Assembly: GCF_026914265.1 (NCBI RefSeq)
Contig: NC_069129.1
Coordinates: forward strand, 18,771,945-18,835,944
Length of the DNA stretch: 64,000 nucleotides
From: Mya arenaria
Lineage: Eukaryota > Mollusca > Bivalvia > Myida > Myidae
Reading direction: 5' to 3'
Shown one piece after another: positions 1 to 13,098 of the stretch. Both the position numbers and the translations under genes were made by a program. The number at the start of each line of letters is the position of its first letter. The stretch's first letter is position 1. The notes under the pieces are model-generated. The model saw nothing but the letters and a program-made list of their open reading frames with translations. It was not told where the DNA came from and did not search any database.

Positions 1-3000
1 GTGTTGCTGTGATTAATGTATACACGTTGGAAAATAGGTTTGAATGGAAACGGATTTAAAAGCATTTCGAGTGACTGCCTTTGAATATTATTTTTTTTTC
101 ATTTATGGTGCTTTCTTTATGCCGTAACAATTTACTTTTCACTACAATAGTAAGTAATTTATTAAACTTTTCTCATTGAATACGTTTGGGATAAATCGGG
201 TAACCTAGGGAACGGGGATTAAGAAAGCAAGTCCACTAGATTCAAATGTCAGCTCATCAATTGCCGTCATTTGTATTTAGTTTACTTATTTACACTCAAT
301 CCCTTCTCTGTACTGATAACCCGTTAAACCCCGCTGCTTAAGGGAGCACTTGTCTTTAATAACTTCAACAAAATATTATACCGTTCACCACTGCAGATCT
401 TTGAGACATATAAAGACATAGATATCAGAACGTAGCCACAGAATGAGGGAGACAAAACGTTAAAATGTGTTGATTATCTGCTGAATATGTTTTACCTGAA
501 TGCACCTTATTTATCAAAAAACAAACGCGGATTAAACAAAAACGAAATTGACATTTAACAAAATGCCGTGTCTAAGTTATGATTAAAATCATTCGTGTAT
601 TTTGCCTGACGTTTCGCTTATCCGCAGACGTATGAAGCATTCACGATGAGGCTTAAGGCCACTTTTTTATTGAAAGCTCGAACAAATGAAAATTGCAGGT
701 CATGTTGCTTTAAAAAGAGCCAAATTTAAAAAATTCTGCCGAAATGGTGAAGTCTTTCTTTTCGGAACCCATCAAAAAAACTAATTATAGAATCTTTGCG
801 ATAGAAAAAAAAGAAGACGGTTTTCAGTATTGTATTGGTATGAGGCTACGTCGAATGAATGCATGTACACACGAATATAATAAATAAGAAAATAATTATA
901 TCCAAAGATGCTGACAGAGGCGGATCCAGGAATTGACGATAAAGGGGTTTTAACGTAAGGGCGCAACCTTTCGAAATGCTACCCTCTCTCATAATCGATT
1001 TTTGTTTTGTTTTGTTCGGGGGTACTTTACAAGAATGTCATCGTTCCCCAAGAAACTGAACTAGCGGTCTTAAAAGGAGACTAGGACATCCAGAATAGTG
1101 AACTCCACATATGGTTTTGCTGGCAAGTTCTACTTTGATGGTAAGGTACACCCCGCTGTGAAAAGGATTGTGGACAGTTATGAATTATTGGCTGGTGGGC
1201 TGTTACAATTGTATGTGTAGACACCATGGTATATAATGAAAAAAAACAAGACAGTTTTATCAGACACCGCTTTAAGCGTCAACCCATCCCCAGAGCAGGC
1301 ACCAATTGAGTAACTGATGCTAAATGCAAAATGTTCGGAGACATTTCATTTGGATATGCGAAAAAAATGAAATGGAAACCAAATCAATTTCCTATTTTCT
1401 AAGAAAGAATTTGAAGAAAGAGTGAAAATGGTGAATGCTTGCTCTAAAATAAAGGGCATTGGTTGTCAAGATGTCCTGGTGCAAATTGTATAAACCTGGT
1501 TTACTCTTCGGTTTGGTCAAAGTTGGCAAAATTATTTATTGATTGGCCAATGTTTATCCAATAATTAGTCTCTTACATGTGCAAACTGGCCAATTAGTTA
1601 ACCTTAGATAATGGACAACTTATCCAAGTTTTATACAATCGGCTGCTGCAGGACGCTAAAATAAATAAATAAGAAAGTTAAGTGAATGTTGTAATGAACT
1701 AATTGTTTCGATGTGTAACCCTATAAAACACGAACGAGTCCCTTTAAGATGTAGAGTCATATCATGATATATTCACACCGGCTCCCAAGTGCATGTTAAT
1801 TGTATATTGTTTTCTGGTTTCCCCATAAACGTTCGCAGTTACTTTATTCATACATTTACTCAAAAGCTTCATTTATATGATAATACATACATCTGTCCAG
1901 GTAAAAGTTAAATGCGGGTGTGGTCTTTTCATGGCGACATCACGGAACAGAATTAAAGGGTTATTTAATTGATAACTTGTCTCCTAGATGTTCTTTAATC
2001 TAAAAGGGGTATTATAAAACTGTCTTACATTTTACTCAACGGAGAATCTGGCGCAGATTGATCCTGAGAAATAAACCTCTTCGGAATAGTATTAGCATTT
2101 ACAACTACAAATAAACGAAACGAAAAATACAACTTAAGTTAATATATAACACGAACACCCCCCCCCCCCCCCTCACGCACTCCATTCCTCTACAGTCATC
2201 TGCTGACTGCAGAATGCAGAGAAACGGGATGCGATGGCCATGGGTATATGAGGATGCAATAAAAACTACGACACAACAAAAATATTAATCTGTTTGTGTC
2301 AAATATGCAGTAAAATTCGTATATATAATGCACCAAATTGCACCACTTTGGCTATTGAAACATTGCTATATCTTTTTATATTTCACTTAGTTATATCGTT
2401 TCATTTTAAAGAAAATTATCTTATTTTTTCACCGCCGAAACATGCAGTCGTTAAACCCGTACAGCGTTAAGGACTTTCATCTGTTTCGATTTGACATTGG
2501 CAAGATACATGTCCTCCAATCCATGATCACCAATTCCTTGGTCAGCAGCCGATATTTAAAAATAATAATCCTGGACTCATATTCACTGGCTTCATTACAG
2601 TATAGGCTGAATTTGCGACTTTGCTCAGAAAAGAGAATTCTTAAGGGTTTTAAAATACCTTCAATATAACTATATTTGACAAAATATGTGTGTCTGAATA
2701 TAAGTTATTTGTAACGGATACAGCAGATGATGCCATTGTTGGTCTTGAAAAAGCGAGTATACATTCAAAATAAAAATATCCAGTCTCGAGTTTTGCATCG
2801 TGAACTCGGAATGAAGACGTCAGTGAATATATAACCTTGCCCGTGTTGAAACGAGTATGAGTTCGTTTAAAAAAACTTCTTTACTGTTTCATCGTATAAT
2901 GACCAATACAAATAAATCATGGAGTAACATTCCTAACAACATCATTACGAACAGGGGAAAGTACCGCTACGTGGATTTTCACTATTTGTGTTATTTACTG

Positions 3001-3125
3001 CAAGTTGACCGTTTCTTTCCATCAATTTATTTTTCTTTGGGTCATTTAGTATATTCGGCTTACCTCGGATTTTTAGCTTATCCGTCGCAGTTGCCATTGA
3101 AAAGTGAAACAAGACAGTTGTCAGG
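1..3125. other. Non-coding 5' flank with HSBP1 promoter region at its right end
   Basis: No open frame here resembles a known protein. The frames at 2442-2669 and 2857-3201 are short and lack family features. A poly-C run lies at about 2157-2172. The last few hundred bases before 3126 must contain the HSBP1 promoter and 5' UTR, but I see no TATA box or heat-shock element I would defend. Confidence 0.6.
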
Positions 3126-6100
3126 ATGGCAGATACAGGAAAAGATTACATTTCAAACAGTGCTGATCCTAAAAATATCCAGGATCTCACAGGCTTTGTA
3201 AGTACCTTTGTTTTGGCGTTGATGCCATTGTATTTGACTCTTTAATTTCTCTAAAAATTCATGAAGTTTAAAGCCTGTCACAACTTGACTTTTATTTTTT
3301 GTAAGGAATTAATACAGTATAAGGAGTATATATTTTTTCAGAATTTCGTGAACATCTATTGAAATTTTTTACCAAAGATAAACATAACATTTTTATGCTT
3401 CACAACGTTTAATTCCCAAAACATGAGAATGCTGAATGTTTTTATAAGAAATAATTTTATAAAAACATCTCTGCAACGAGTCTTTCAGATGAACATACCC
3501 AAATCATTTCCATTTACCATATTGTAGTGTGTGTGCGGATAAGAACCAGCCGCCAGGTGAGCTCAGTTGGTTAGAGCTCCGTGCTAGTGTTTCGGCTGTA
3601 GTGGGTTTAAGCCCCACACTTTTCTTCCCAAGTAAACTTTAATTGTGGCATCGGTAATCGGTAGTAGTGCCTCCGTCGGCCTATTTAATAGGTTTATGGG
3701 GGAAGGAGTGTAGTATATATATGTGTTAAAACCAGCTGTCCGTTGACCTCAGTTGGTTAGAGCTCCATGCTAGTGTATTGCCGGTCAAGGGTTCAAGCCC
3801 ACACCAGGCGCACTTATCTTCCCAAGTTTACATATTCGTATGTATCCAAAGCATTCTAATGATGTTGTGCTTTAGTATAGATATCATCACTAATATGGAA
3901 TGTAACAAGCGCCATTATTATGCAGTTCAGAATTTTGTATATTGTATATAGACTTATTAAAGCTGCATTCCATCAGACTGGCAACTGCCTTTGTGGTACA
4001 TTTATCGAAAGTATTAATTCTTAATTTGTATGGCATTACAATGTGTCAAGATTTTTTGACAGATGTTGTTTCTTCCAATTAGAATTCATTTCACCATTTT
4101 TTACAGGATTTGTAGACTCAAATTCCTTACTTTAAAAAAAATATATGTTTTAAGTATTGTTCTATGCATGAATTTATCCTGTTAAAATGTATAGATAAGA
4201 AGTCCTGGCCTTCATTTGACAGCAACTCATTCAACCTTTTTAGATCAAATATTGGAGGATGAGAGTAGTCTTGTCAGTAGTCGTACATGTAATTTAAACA
4301 AGTTCATAAGCAATGCCCCGGTAAAAGGACTCCCAGTCTTGCTCCAAAATCAGGATTTTGATATAGGAATGCAAATCATGTAAAGCATTTATGTGTTTAA
4401 TTTAATTGAGATTTGATTTAGGCGTTTTCTTGATATATGAGTATGGGGTTTGTTCTCACAATATCTTCAAAAAAGTAAATCATTAAAAGTGAATAATGTT
4501 TTACAGTATATTGCAACATCGTCTAAAGGTATGTGTATAATTATATACTATCAGGGTTCCCGCTGGCGATCGCCATTGTCGTCATTTGCGACAAAATCGC
4601 AAAAGTGGCGACAACTTTTCAAATTTGGCGAGTTTATGGCGACAACGATTTTTTTCTAAAATATTTTCTTAAAATGACGTAAGTGGTGACCATGCGGCCT
4701 GCATGATAATCGATTCTGTCACTGTCATAAATCAAGCGCATCTGCTGGTGCGACAACAAAAATTAATCCGATAATTAGGGCAAGCAGTCACGGCCCAGTC
4801 AACACCTCGCTAATTATTGCAGAATTTTATTGCTTTCACGGATAAACAATGACATCCTTTAACTGTTATGTCTCTTATTAGCAAACAATTTTAATATTTA
4901 GCTCAACAGCCTTGTTGTCGTGTTAGTTTTAAATATGCAAATCATAGAATTTTATGTTGTCGGAAAGTCACGTGATATGCAAATTTCGTAATGACGTTTA
5001 CGCGCTAAAAATAGACTTGCTTTCGGTTTTGTCGCAATTTGTAATTGCTATAAATGCAGCATTCTAAGAGTTCAAAAACAGTCAAAAAGATTAACAGAAA
5101 TCAAATAAACAAGGATTAAACCCCATTTGATAAGGCTTCTAATATGTTGGCTGGAGTAAAGAGTAGGTAGACAAATTTCTATTAGGAAAGTTATGGCCCT
5201 AGTTTGACAATGTATATTTCTTTGAGTTTTCATTTATTTTAAATTTATCTCATAATTTCACAAATGTATTCTTTTATTGTATGCAGGCATTAGACTGAAA
5301 TCAACATATTGATGTTTATGTCACATTTTTTGCAATATTTTTTTATTTATATACTAGTCCATATACAATGAATTTTGTCAACAGAATAACAATTTGCTAT
5401 TAATATCTTGTGCTTCATGTACAACAAAATGTTATGATTTGCACGACAATGTGCTAATTAAATGCAATTTAAGGCTCTAAAAATGCTTAAACCCCATGAG
5501 CTTCGGGGGGCTTCGCCCCCTTGGCCCCCACAAGGGCGCTGCCTTGGACCCGTAAGGGGGCCTATCGCGGCCCCCTTAACCCCTTGCGAAAAAGTGGCGA
5601 CAACTTTTTAGAACCCAGGGGGAACCCTGACTATTAAAGTATTTTTTGTCAATATATAAAATACTTTGTATGAATTAAAAGACCAAAAGTTACAGAATTT
5701 GCTATAACAAGATCTATATACACAAGGGTTTTAGCTAAAGAGTTATGGAAGGGCCTTACACCCTGTCCTTTTTTGATAGCACCCTTTCCCTCCTAGAGAC
5801 CAGCATGTGCAACTTCCTGCATACTGATAGAATTAAATGCTTTCTTTTGTTTTGATTAAAACTTCAAAAGTGATTATAAATTCATACAAACTCGATATAA
5901 TTGCCAGTTAAAACCTAATATCACTTAATAACTGTACCCTTTTCTCCCCTAACACCCTGTCTTTTTTTCTACAGCAGTTCTGTCATATTAAAATCTGGCT
6001 AAATCCCAAAAACATATACATGACTGTTATAGTATAGTAGTTTGCACTAATTGTCATTGAACCATTGTCATTGAGTTCTTAACAATTTTTCATTGCGGAA

Positions 6101-9100
6101 ACCTAATTTTTTTGCATTTTAATTTAAAATGGAATCATTTCAATTAATGGAATTACCTTCCATTGAAAGTGTATTGTATCAGTGATTTCAGGCAGACTAA
6201 TTGTTTCATGGTTTACGACAGGAATTTCATTGTACGGTAATATAAAGGATATGTTAAACCTTTTATGTTAGTTTGTTTCACAAAGGCATTATCGGAATCA
6301 ATAAAATCAATATTGACCCGACCGTGAGAGAGTTAAACTTAACAACCCACAATGGGCTAGTTATACCTGCTTATCTTTGCAAGTTTAGATCAACAATGAA
6401 TTCGCTGAGTGGCCACAAGAGCATTTAATACAATGAACAACTGCCATATTTGTTTAATGTACTCATTCTGTCTTAACTGACTACAAAGCTGTAAACTTAT
6501 GTTTATCTTTGGCTGAGAAATGGTACATTTTAAGGAATGGTACATTTTAAGTAACGATTCATTTTAAGAAATGGTGTATATATAAGAAATTGTACATACA
6601 AGTTAATGGTGCATTTTAGGTAAAGGTGTATTTTAGGTGCATTTAAAGTAATGGTGCATTTTAAGTAATGGTGCATTTTAAGTAATGGTGCATTTTAAGT
6701 AATGGTACATTTTAAGTAATGGTACATATAATGGTGCATTTAAAATAATGGTGCATTTAAAATAATGGTGCATTTAAAGTAATGGTACATTTTAAGTAAT
6801 GGTGCATTTTAACAACCAATGATGAGGAGACATAAACATGCATGTATCTTTTAAGTTCCAAAGTTAAGGTTCAATGCAAATGCAGTGTTGTGTCAACCAA
6901 ACTGATTGATTTCTTGACTTAACTTAATTAAATTATGTCTATATAGCTATAGCTCTTAATTGATATAAATGAGAGTACCGTTTCACTGTAAAAGTTAAAA
7001 ATTGATGACGTTAAGTTCATTGCACTTAGTGCCCTGTAATGGTTTTTTGCATGTTCGTACACAGGGTTTGAACCATCACATTGCCAGACAGACTGTTTAC
7101 CTGTTGTTTTTTCTCATCAGTGGCCCTCTTCTGTGGAATGAGGACGTTAGTTTTAAAAGTAATGATATTGTAATGTGTTTTGTTTTGTTTTTCTCATCTC
7201 TCGTCTTGTTGATTGTAGCAAATAACTTGTGGTGATGTCCCTGAAAACCTCTCAACTTTAGTCCTCTTATGATATTCTTACATTATTTACATTATGTGTA
7301 CGGTAATGTTTGTGTGATTTCAGGTTCAGAACCTGCTTCAACAGATGCAGGACAAGTTCCAGAACATGTCTGACCAGATCATCACAAGGAATATCCTTTA
7401 TATAAGTTTTCTGGGGAAACAAATAAGAAAAGATTTAAGAAGGCTGAATGGTCCCATTAGCCTGTAACTTATAGAAATCCAAATTGTAGGTACTGGTAAA
7501 AGGGCTTGCGCCAATTAGGTTTGCTAAGCACCGCTTTTGTTTTTACAAAGCAGAAATGGAAGAATTTCAGCTTATTGATCTATTTTCAATGATAATTTTG
7601 AACAGTTATAACACGTAAATTACAGTAAAATATAAGCACAATCTAGAATATGCAAAAAATATTGTATGAAACCAACCAAGATTTCATATATATATGTTAA
7701 TTTAATTATCCTTACAAAGGCTTCAGTTTAAAGAAAAAGATATCTTTTAAAAAAATAATTCATTGAGGTCAGCCTACTATTTGCTTGTGTTATACAGTTT
7801 TTATAATGTATTTACTTGCACATCATTGTGTGTATAAAGGTAAATCTGCCACTCTTTACATTACAATGATGAAGAGTTCTGAACGAAATGAGGATTTGCT
7901 TGAGCTAAATTGGTCAAATATGGCTTAATCTATATGTTTTTCTATGTAATTTATTGAAGGCAATGTCTTCCTTATAATCAACATTTCAATTTTTCTGTTA
8001 TAAAATATGGAGATACAAAACAATCATGGGCTCTTTCTTATGATCAAGTTGTTTTATTTATTACAAGGTAATGCTTTCCAGCGATTTTATCAATATTTCC
8101 AATTTTCCCAGCCCTGTTTCATTAAGTATTCACAATAAAACTGTTGCAAGCGTTGAAAGGTCACTCTGATTTAATAACCAGTGGTTTACTCTATATTGGC
8201 ACTTCACAGAGTGTATTGAAGTTTATTGCAAACAGTATTTCAGTATTGATCATTGGCTTTATTGAAACCTGATCGTTCAAAGAGTGTATTGGCTCAAACT
8301 TGATTACAATGTACTACCAAGAGGATTATGCAATGTGCAACATTACTGCTATCAGTTATAAACAAAGATTATGGCATTTGTAATGTTTGCTACTGACTTC
8401 ACATGTTAATATTTCATTCAGGCAAATACAAATGTACAGGTGTGCAATTTAGAAAATTATGCAATAAACAATACAAACCCCTTTACATTTTTACATGTGC
8501 CAAGTTTGATTTTCTGATCCGTATGGTAGTTATTGATATTTCTTGCATAAATTGAACTTGTGTTTTCGGTCATGTGACCAGTGTTGGAAAACCCGTCTTA
8601 CACCCCCCATGTTAGATGTGTCACGCACAACTAGCCACTTCTTATTTTTTTTATTGTATGGTTTATTAAAAGTATATTATGCCATTTCAATAAAGCGCAA
8701 TCAAATAAGTATGCAAGACTTTTAATTAAAATTGAAAATAAATAATTTTTAGAGGAACTATTTGACATCAAAAGTGATTTAAAATTACTGTGCTCTATGA
8801 TGTTGTTCACTTTTTGGTGAAATGTACAAAAATGTGATTTCTAAGTCAATTTTTCCACAAATTGGTAATTTTAGTTATGCAAGAACAATATCAGTCATGT
8901 CTTTCCGGTTTGAGTAGAAAAATCCAACCCTTGAGCATGTTGCATGGCCGGTAACACAGCAAGCCTCATTACTAGCTTACACACATGTCCTCTTGTCAGA
9001 TTTTTCTATCCATACCGGAAACACATGATACATGTAGATACTTGTATTCTTATAGCATTCTCCTAGAACTTTTTCCTTAACCTTGGTCACTAGATGAAAT

Positions 9101-9176
9101 GGGAAACAGAATCGACGACCTTGAGAAGAATATCGCTGACCTTATGACTCAGGCTGGCGTTGACGACCGTGCATAA
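3126..9176 (+). CDS. HSBP1: Heat shock factor-binding protein 1 (three coding exons)
   Basis: Coding exons are 3126-3197, 7324-7390 and 9091-9176, which join to 225 nt (74 residues plus stop), close to the ~76 residues usual for the family. HSBP1 is a small nuclear coiled-coil protein that binds the trimerised oligomerisation domain of heat shock factor 1 and damps the heat-shock response; this is family knowledge. The sequence shows the conserved core: NIQDLT (about residues 17-22), [20 protein letters not shown] (25-44), and [18 protein letters not shown] near the C-terminus, with hydrophobic heptad spacing. The ATG at 3126 is the only one in frame before the homology. Intron 1 is GT-AG and phase 0. 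Intron 2 is phase 1 and only joins the homology if spliced AT-AC. The gene converges with GPATCH1, whose stop codon is about 5.7 kb downstream. Confidence 0.96.
3541..3833 (+). mobile_element. tRNA-derived SINE, two heads in tandem
   Basis: Two tRNA-like heads lie about 180 bp apart in HSBP1 intron 1. Each has an A-box-like GCTCAGTTGGTTAGAGC or CTCAGTTGGTTAGAGC. Each also has a B-box-like GGGTTTAAGCCCC or GGGTTCAAGCCC, followed by a CACTTNTCTTCCCAAG tail. A short AT microsatellite separates them. The same two-head layout recurs at 32402-32695. Confidence 0.75.
4552..5629. mobile_element. Non-autonomous DNA transposon with CAGGGTTCCC termini
   Basis: The left end CAGGGTTCCCGCTGG and the right end CCAGGGGGAACCCTG are near-perfect inverted repeats. 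A 5-bp direct repeat ACTAT flanks the element (4547-4551 and 5630-5634). Next to each end is a direct repeat containing AAAAGTGGCGACAACTTTT. The right part holds a GC-rich palindromic stretch (about 5505-5585). No transposase frame is present, and I cannot name the superfamily. Confidence 0.8.
6519..6815 (+). repeat. 17-bp minisatellite, HSBP1 intron 1
   Basis: About 15 imperfect tandem copies of a unit close to TAATGGTGCATTTTAAG. Variants include TACATT for TGCATT and shortened units. Confidence 0.85.
7391..9090 (+). other. HSBP1: U12-type AT-AC intron in HSBP1
   Basis: Exon 2 ends at 7390, after AGG A. The intron begins ATATCCTTTA, the canonical U12 AT-AC 5' splice site. Near its end it has TTCCTTAAC at 9073-9081, the canonical U12 branch site, and it ends GGTCAC at 9085-9090. 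The branch adenosine (9079 or 9080) is about 10 nt from the 3' end, within the narrow range typical of minor-class introns. Joining 7390 to 9091 restores [14 protein letters not shown], matching HSBP1 orthologues. No GT donor or AG acceptor nearby gives this frame. Confidence 0.95.
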
Positions 9177-9425
9177 AGGTCGTAATCATGGAAACCAGGT
9201 CATGTCATTGTCATGGCAACCAAATATCTACAGTGTGATATCATCTTTAGTGGTCCAACCGTTTCTCATATACTTTGTGTGTGGTTTTCTCAGTAATGCG
9301 TGTAGCTGCTACATTTTATACTGTGTGGCTGGAAAAATTTCAACAAGTTCTTGAGCACCTTCGATGAAAGACCCAATTTGTAATTGAGAAAACAGCTAAA
9401 ATGGAAAATGCAGGAAAATTATTGT

Positions 9426-9431
9426 AATAAA
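9426..9431 (+). promoter_or_regulatory. HSBP1: Candidate poly(A) signal of HSBP1
   Basis: AATAAA lies 250 nt after the HSBP1 stop codon. It is the first canonical hexamer downstream. Longer 3' UTRs are possible. Confidence 0.5.
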
Positions 9432-12039
9432 ACTTTAAAATTAGTGCAAATAAGATTGTTATGGAAGTCATGTATATATATATGTTAATGAAATAGTGTT
9501 TGTGTATACATGTTCATTCCTCAAGTTTGTTATTCAACCAGGGAATATTTAATTAACACCATCACAAAATGAATTAAGAGTTTATTTATACTAATATTTA
9601 TTTTTTTGTTAAAAGAGTGGGTTGGTCAGTCATTCATATATCATGTTTTATGTGTATTGATCAAAATTTTGTCACAATATTTGCATGGTGTAAGATTTCA
9701 TTATTTATTCATATTAACTGTAACACAAAACAAATTAATTTGTCATGTGCAAGTGATTCTGTGTTGGATATCTCACAATTGTTGTTAATTCATTTATCAG
9801 GTGAAGTTATGATGCTGTATGTATCTGAAACTAAATTACTTTCCAACCATTCTAAGATTTTCCCATGGTTTTTGTGTGCACTTAAAGTATTTGTATTACA
9901 ATCAAAGACATTCAAATGATCATATTATATATGTAATAATAACATTAATGTCTATCAGAAAGTGATATATTATGATATTATTAATTTTGACAACATTTTA
10001 AAATCTCCATTTCATGTCATCTCAACTTCATCTGATTGTTAAATGAATGTTTTGTTACAAACCCAACCAGCCAGTGACTTTATGCGTCACAGGTGCCTTG
10101 ATGTAGATTTTAGTTTGTGAACACTGTGTCTATGTTTCCAGTCTTGTTTTAGTCCAGTTTCCCACAATAACCAGTATTGAATAATTAAACCATCCAATCA
10201 AATTAAAGAACACTGTTAACATTTTAACTTTATGACTAAGTAAGATCTTGAAAAATAAATACAACTTGAAATACTGGTGTTTACTTAATCAAGAACTTAA
10301 TTTCATGCAGATGCCAAATGCAGTACTGCTCAAGATATCTTGTTTTTCTCTCAGTTACAAAACTATGCAATAAGAACTACATCGGATGTTGTGTGAGGAT
10401 AGTGAACAGAATGATCTTCTGCGATTGGTTAAGACACGATTATTACGAGACTTGTTCATTGGTACAGAACTGTTAAGAGCAAATCAAAGTTGTCAAAGAG
10501 ATATTTGGCACTCATCACATCACATTCCTCAATGCTCTAAATATGCTGAGCTTGTCCAAGTTCTGAAAATACACATGACCCCAATTTCTCGAAACTTCTG
10601 AAGCTTAACAGGCTTAAGTAGCTTATTTCAATTCAGCAAAGAATATTCTTAAATTGGAATTTGATTAATAAAAAAGGTTTATTGTGATTATCATAATGAT
10701 AATCTCCATCTAAAGCATAAAAACACTTAAAGAAGTAAATATTACCCAAATTGTTGAAAGACAAAAATAGTGATCTTAGCTTAATCATGTTATATGGGAA
10801 CTTTCGAGAAATTGGTGCCATTCTTATAACAACCGATTGAGACAAGAAGTCTGTAAAAGGATCCGGCATATATCGAGGACTGTTAAATCATTACATCCCA
10901 ATACATGTACATACATGTAGTTCTGTTCCTATGCCTTACAACACGTTGTTTCAGGTTTACAACAGCCAATATTAGATGTCGTTAAGTATCACACTGTTAC
11001 ATTACTTCTTGTTAACTTTCTGTGAATGTTTGTGACAGTCTTAGTGGAATAGTAAATAGTTTTGATTTTGTGTGTCAAGCAGCAATTATTTTTATAAAAT
11101 TTCTCTTTTCTTAACAGTTACAAACAGAACAGTTTAACCGGTAAACCGTTATTAACAGTTACATAATGTTGTTTATAGGTGGTCAGTTGACTGTTTGTCT
11201 CTAGAAAACTGCAATATTTACTACTATATGTTTTTAGACATGGTTTTTAGTCCCTTTAGTGATGTCGAAGTGATATAAATTATATACCCCCTTTGTTGTG
11301 AATAAAAAGTAGAATTTGAATGAAGGTATTGCTTATAGATTTTCTTTTAACCCAAATCAGCAGAGTGAGTGATGTTTACTAATAGTTTAGCAGTCTGTTT
11401 TTTCAAAGGGACCAGGTATTGTATAAGCCTTGGTGTTGATGGCTTCGTAATCGTGCCAAAACTTTTACCTAGGCTATTACTAAATACATTATAAAATATT
11501 GCAATAAAACATGGTGCACATGTTTCAGAGACGTAATAAACACATGTTGATCTGTATAAATAATGCCCCTTGAATGAGAAGAGTTTGACATCAGCTTCAG
11601 TACTATTCTTTCATATAGACTTACCATTTCAAGATTTCAAAGCATGTTATAGTGTTTGATATTTTTGCCAAAATTAACTTAATAAAGGTAAAATCACATA
11701 CCTTAGATCTTTGTAAAATCAAGTGCAATACTGCATGCCATTTTTGGTGAACATCAAACAAATGGCCTGCCACCCTCATTAATTGACATACATGTGTGAT
11801 TCACGACAACAATTTTAAAAGCAAACAATATCTAAAAATTGAAGTCATGAAACTAAAACCAGGCTTTGGTTATAATTTTCTTGATTTGTAAGGGCAAAAA
11901 ACAGTAAGCAATGATCTTGTTTGATGCTTGACAAAAATGGCTTTGCAATCTGAATACATCTGACTTGGCCTAATCAATTTTGGCTCATTTGTAAAGACAG
12001 CTAAAGAACTATATGAAACACTTGTCTGTGGCCTTGGCA

Positions 12040-12150
12040 GAAACCCTCTGTTTTTATGGGCAGAAACCAGTACTGTGACCTTTTTGAGAAAGTTTCAGTG
12101 GCAGGGATCAAACCCATGTCCTCTGAGATAAGATACGCACACCTATTCTA
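12040..12150 (-). mobile_element. tRNA-like SINE head fragment
   Basis: On the minus strand, GGTTTGATCCCTGCCACTG gives a B-box-like sequence and acceptor-like end. It is preceded by a head resembling the better copy at 27740-27880. Confidence 0.5.
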
Positions 12151-12644
12151 CTATAACTTATTGATAAACTGTTTTACCAAATATCTTAGAGACTGTTCTG
12201 CTACAAGTTAATCAGGAATTTGAAAAAGCTTGGAACAAAATGATATTATCACCCTAGTGACACATACCGGTACTGTTATGCCTTAATCCATGGCAAGTTG
12301 TTCAAAGGTCAAGGTTACATTCCATCAGGTTGATCTTGTACAATGCTGCTTGCATGCACGTATTTCCTTTTTCATCCTTAAATATATTTTTCTATAATCA
12401 ATGGTTCACCATAATGTGGTCAGAAGGTTTTGCTGGTCCCTAACTGAAAGGTCAAGGTCACACCGATCCTTAATAGATGCCTACATAACCAAATGTTTCA
12501 AAGAACATCTATCTTGGTTTTCAAATACAAATCTATGGTGGTCCAATATGCCTCTAAAATGAATATTGTATTTCTGTTTTTAAATTGGTTTGTCTAGTTG
12601 TATAAACTTTTCTGATCATAAAGTCTCTAGTCTGTCAGATTTAA

Positions 12645-13098
12645 AGGAACTACACACCAGATGGTCCAATAATCGGCAAATACAGTATTTCCTCAAAACA
12701 AGCCTAGAATTGTCAATGCGATCTAGTGGGAGGCCAACAATATATCATTTTACATAATTGAAATGATAAACGCAACTATCATGTTGGTGATTTTTTCCGT
12801 TTAAAAATAAAGCACATAATGGTTTCACAGTTTTAATCATATCTGTTTATGAGGACATATATTGATATATATATATTGATGCTATTTTTAACCTTACTGG
12901 GATTGACATGGTAGACAACCCCAGTAAATTTTGAATTGAAAAAATTGGCAAAACCTGTGAATGATGCATGTGTTGTAAGAGATGTGATATATCAGATAGT
13001 AAAATTCAATGCAGTGTACACAATAATATCAATTTTAAGTAAGTTTTTGACAATTTTCTTCATTTTTTCTTGCTAATGTATCATCTGGAGTCTAGTCT
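12645..13098. mobile_element. Degenerate TTAA-type inverted-repeat element
   Basis: The left end reads TTAA then AGGAACTACACACCAGATGG. The right end reads CATCTGGAGTCTAGTCTTTTTGA. These match the termini of the elements at 21057-21550 and 61962-62757, and the subterminal TTTTTGACAATTTTCTTC is shared. The middle differs, and I see no tRNA-like segment in it. Confidence 0.6.

Noticed and set aside
903-1100. Possible MITE starting GAGGCGGATCCAGG
   Set aside because: It resembles a common animal repeat start, but I could not find a matching right end.
2442-3201. Open frames at 2442-2669 and 2857-3201 upstream of HSBP1
   Set aside because: No family features. The second overlaps HSBP1 exon 1 in another frame.
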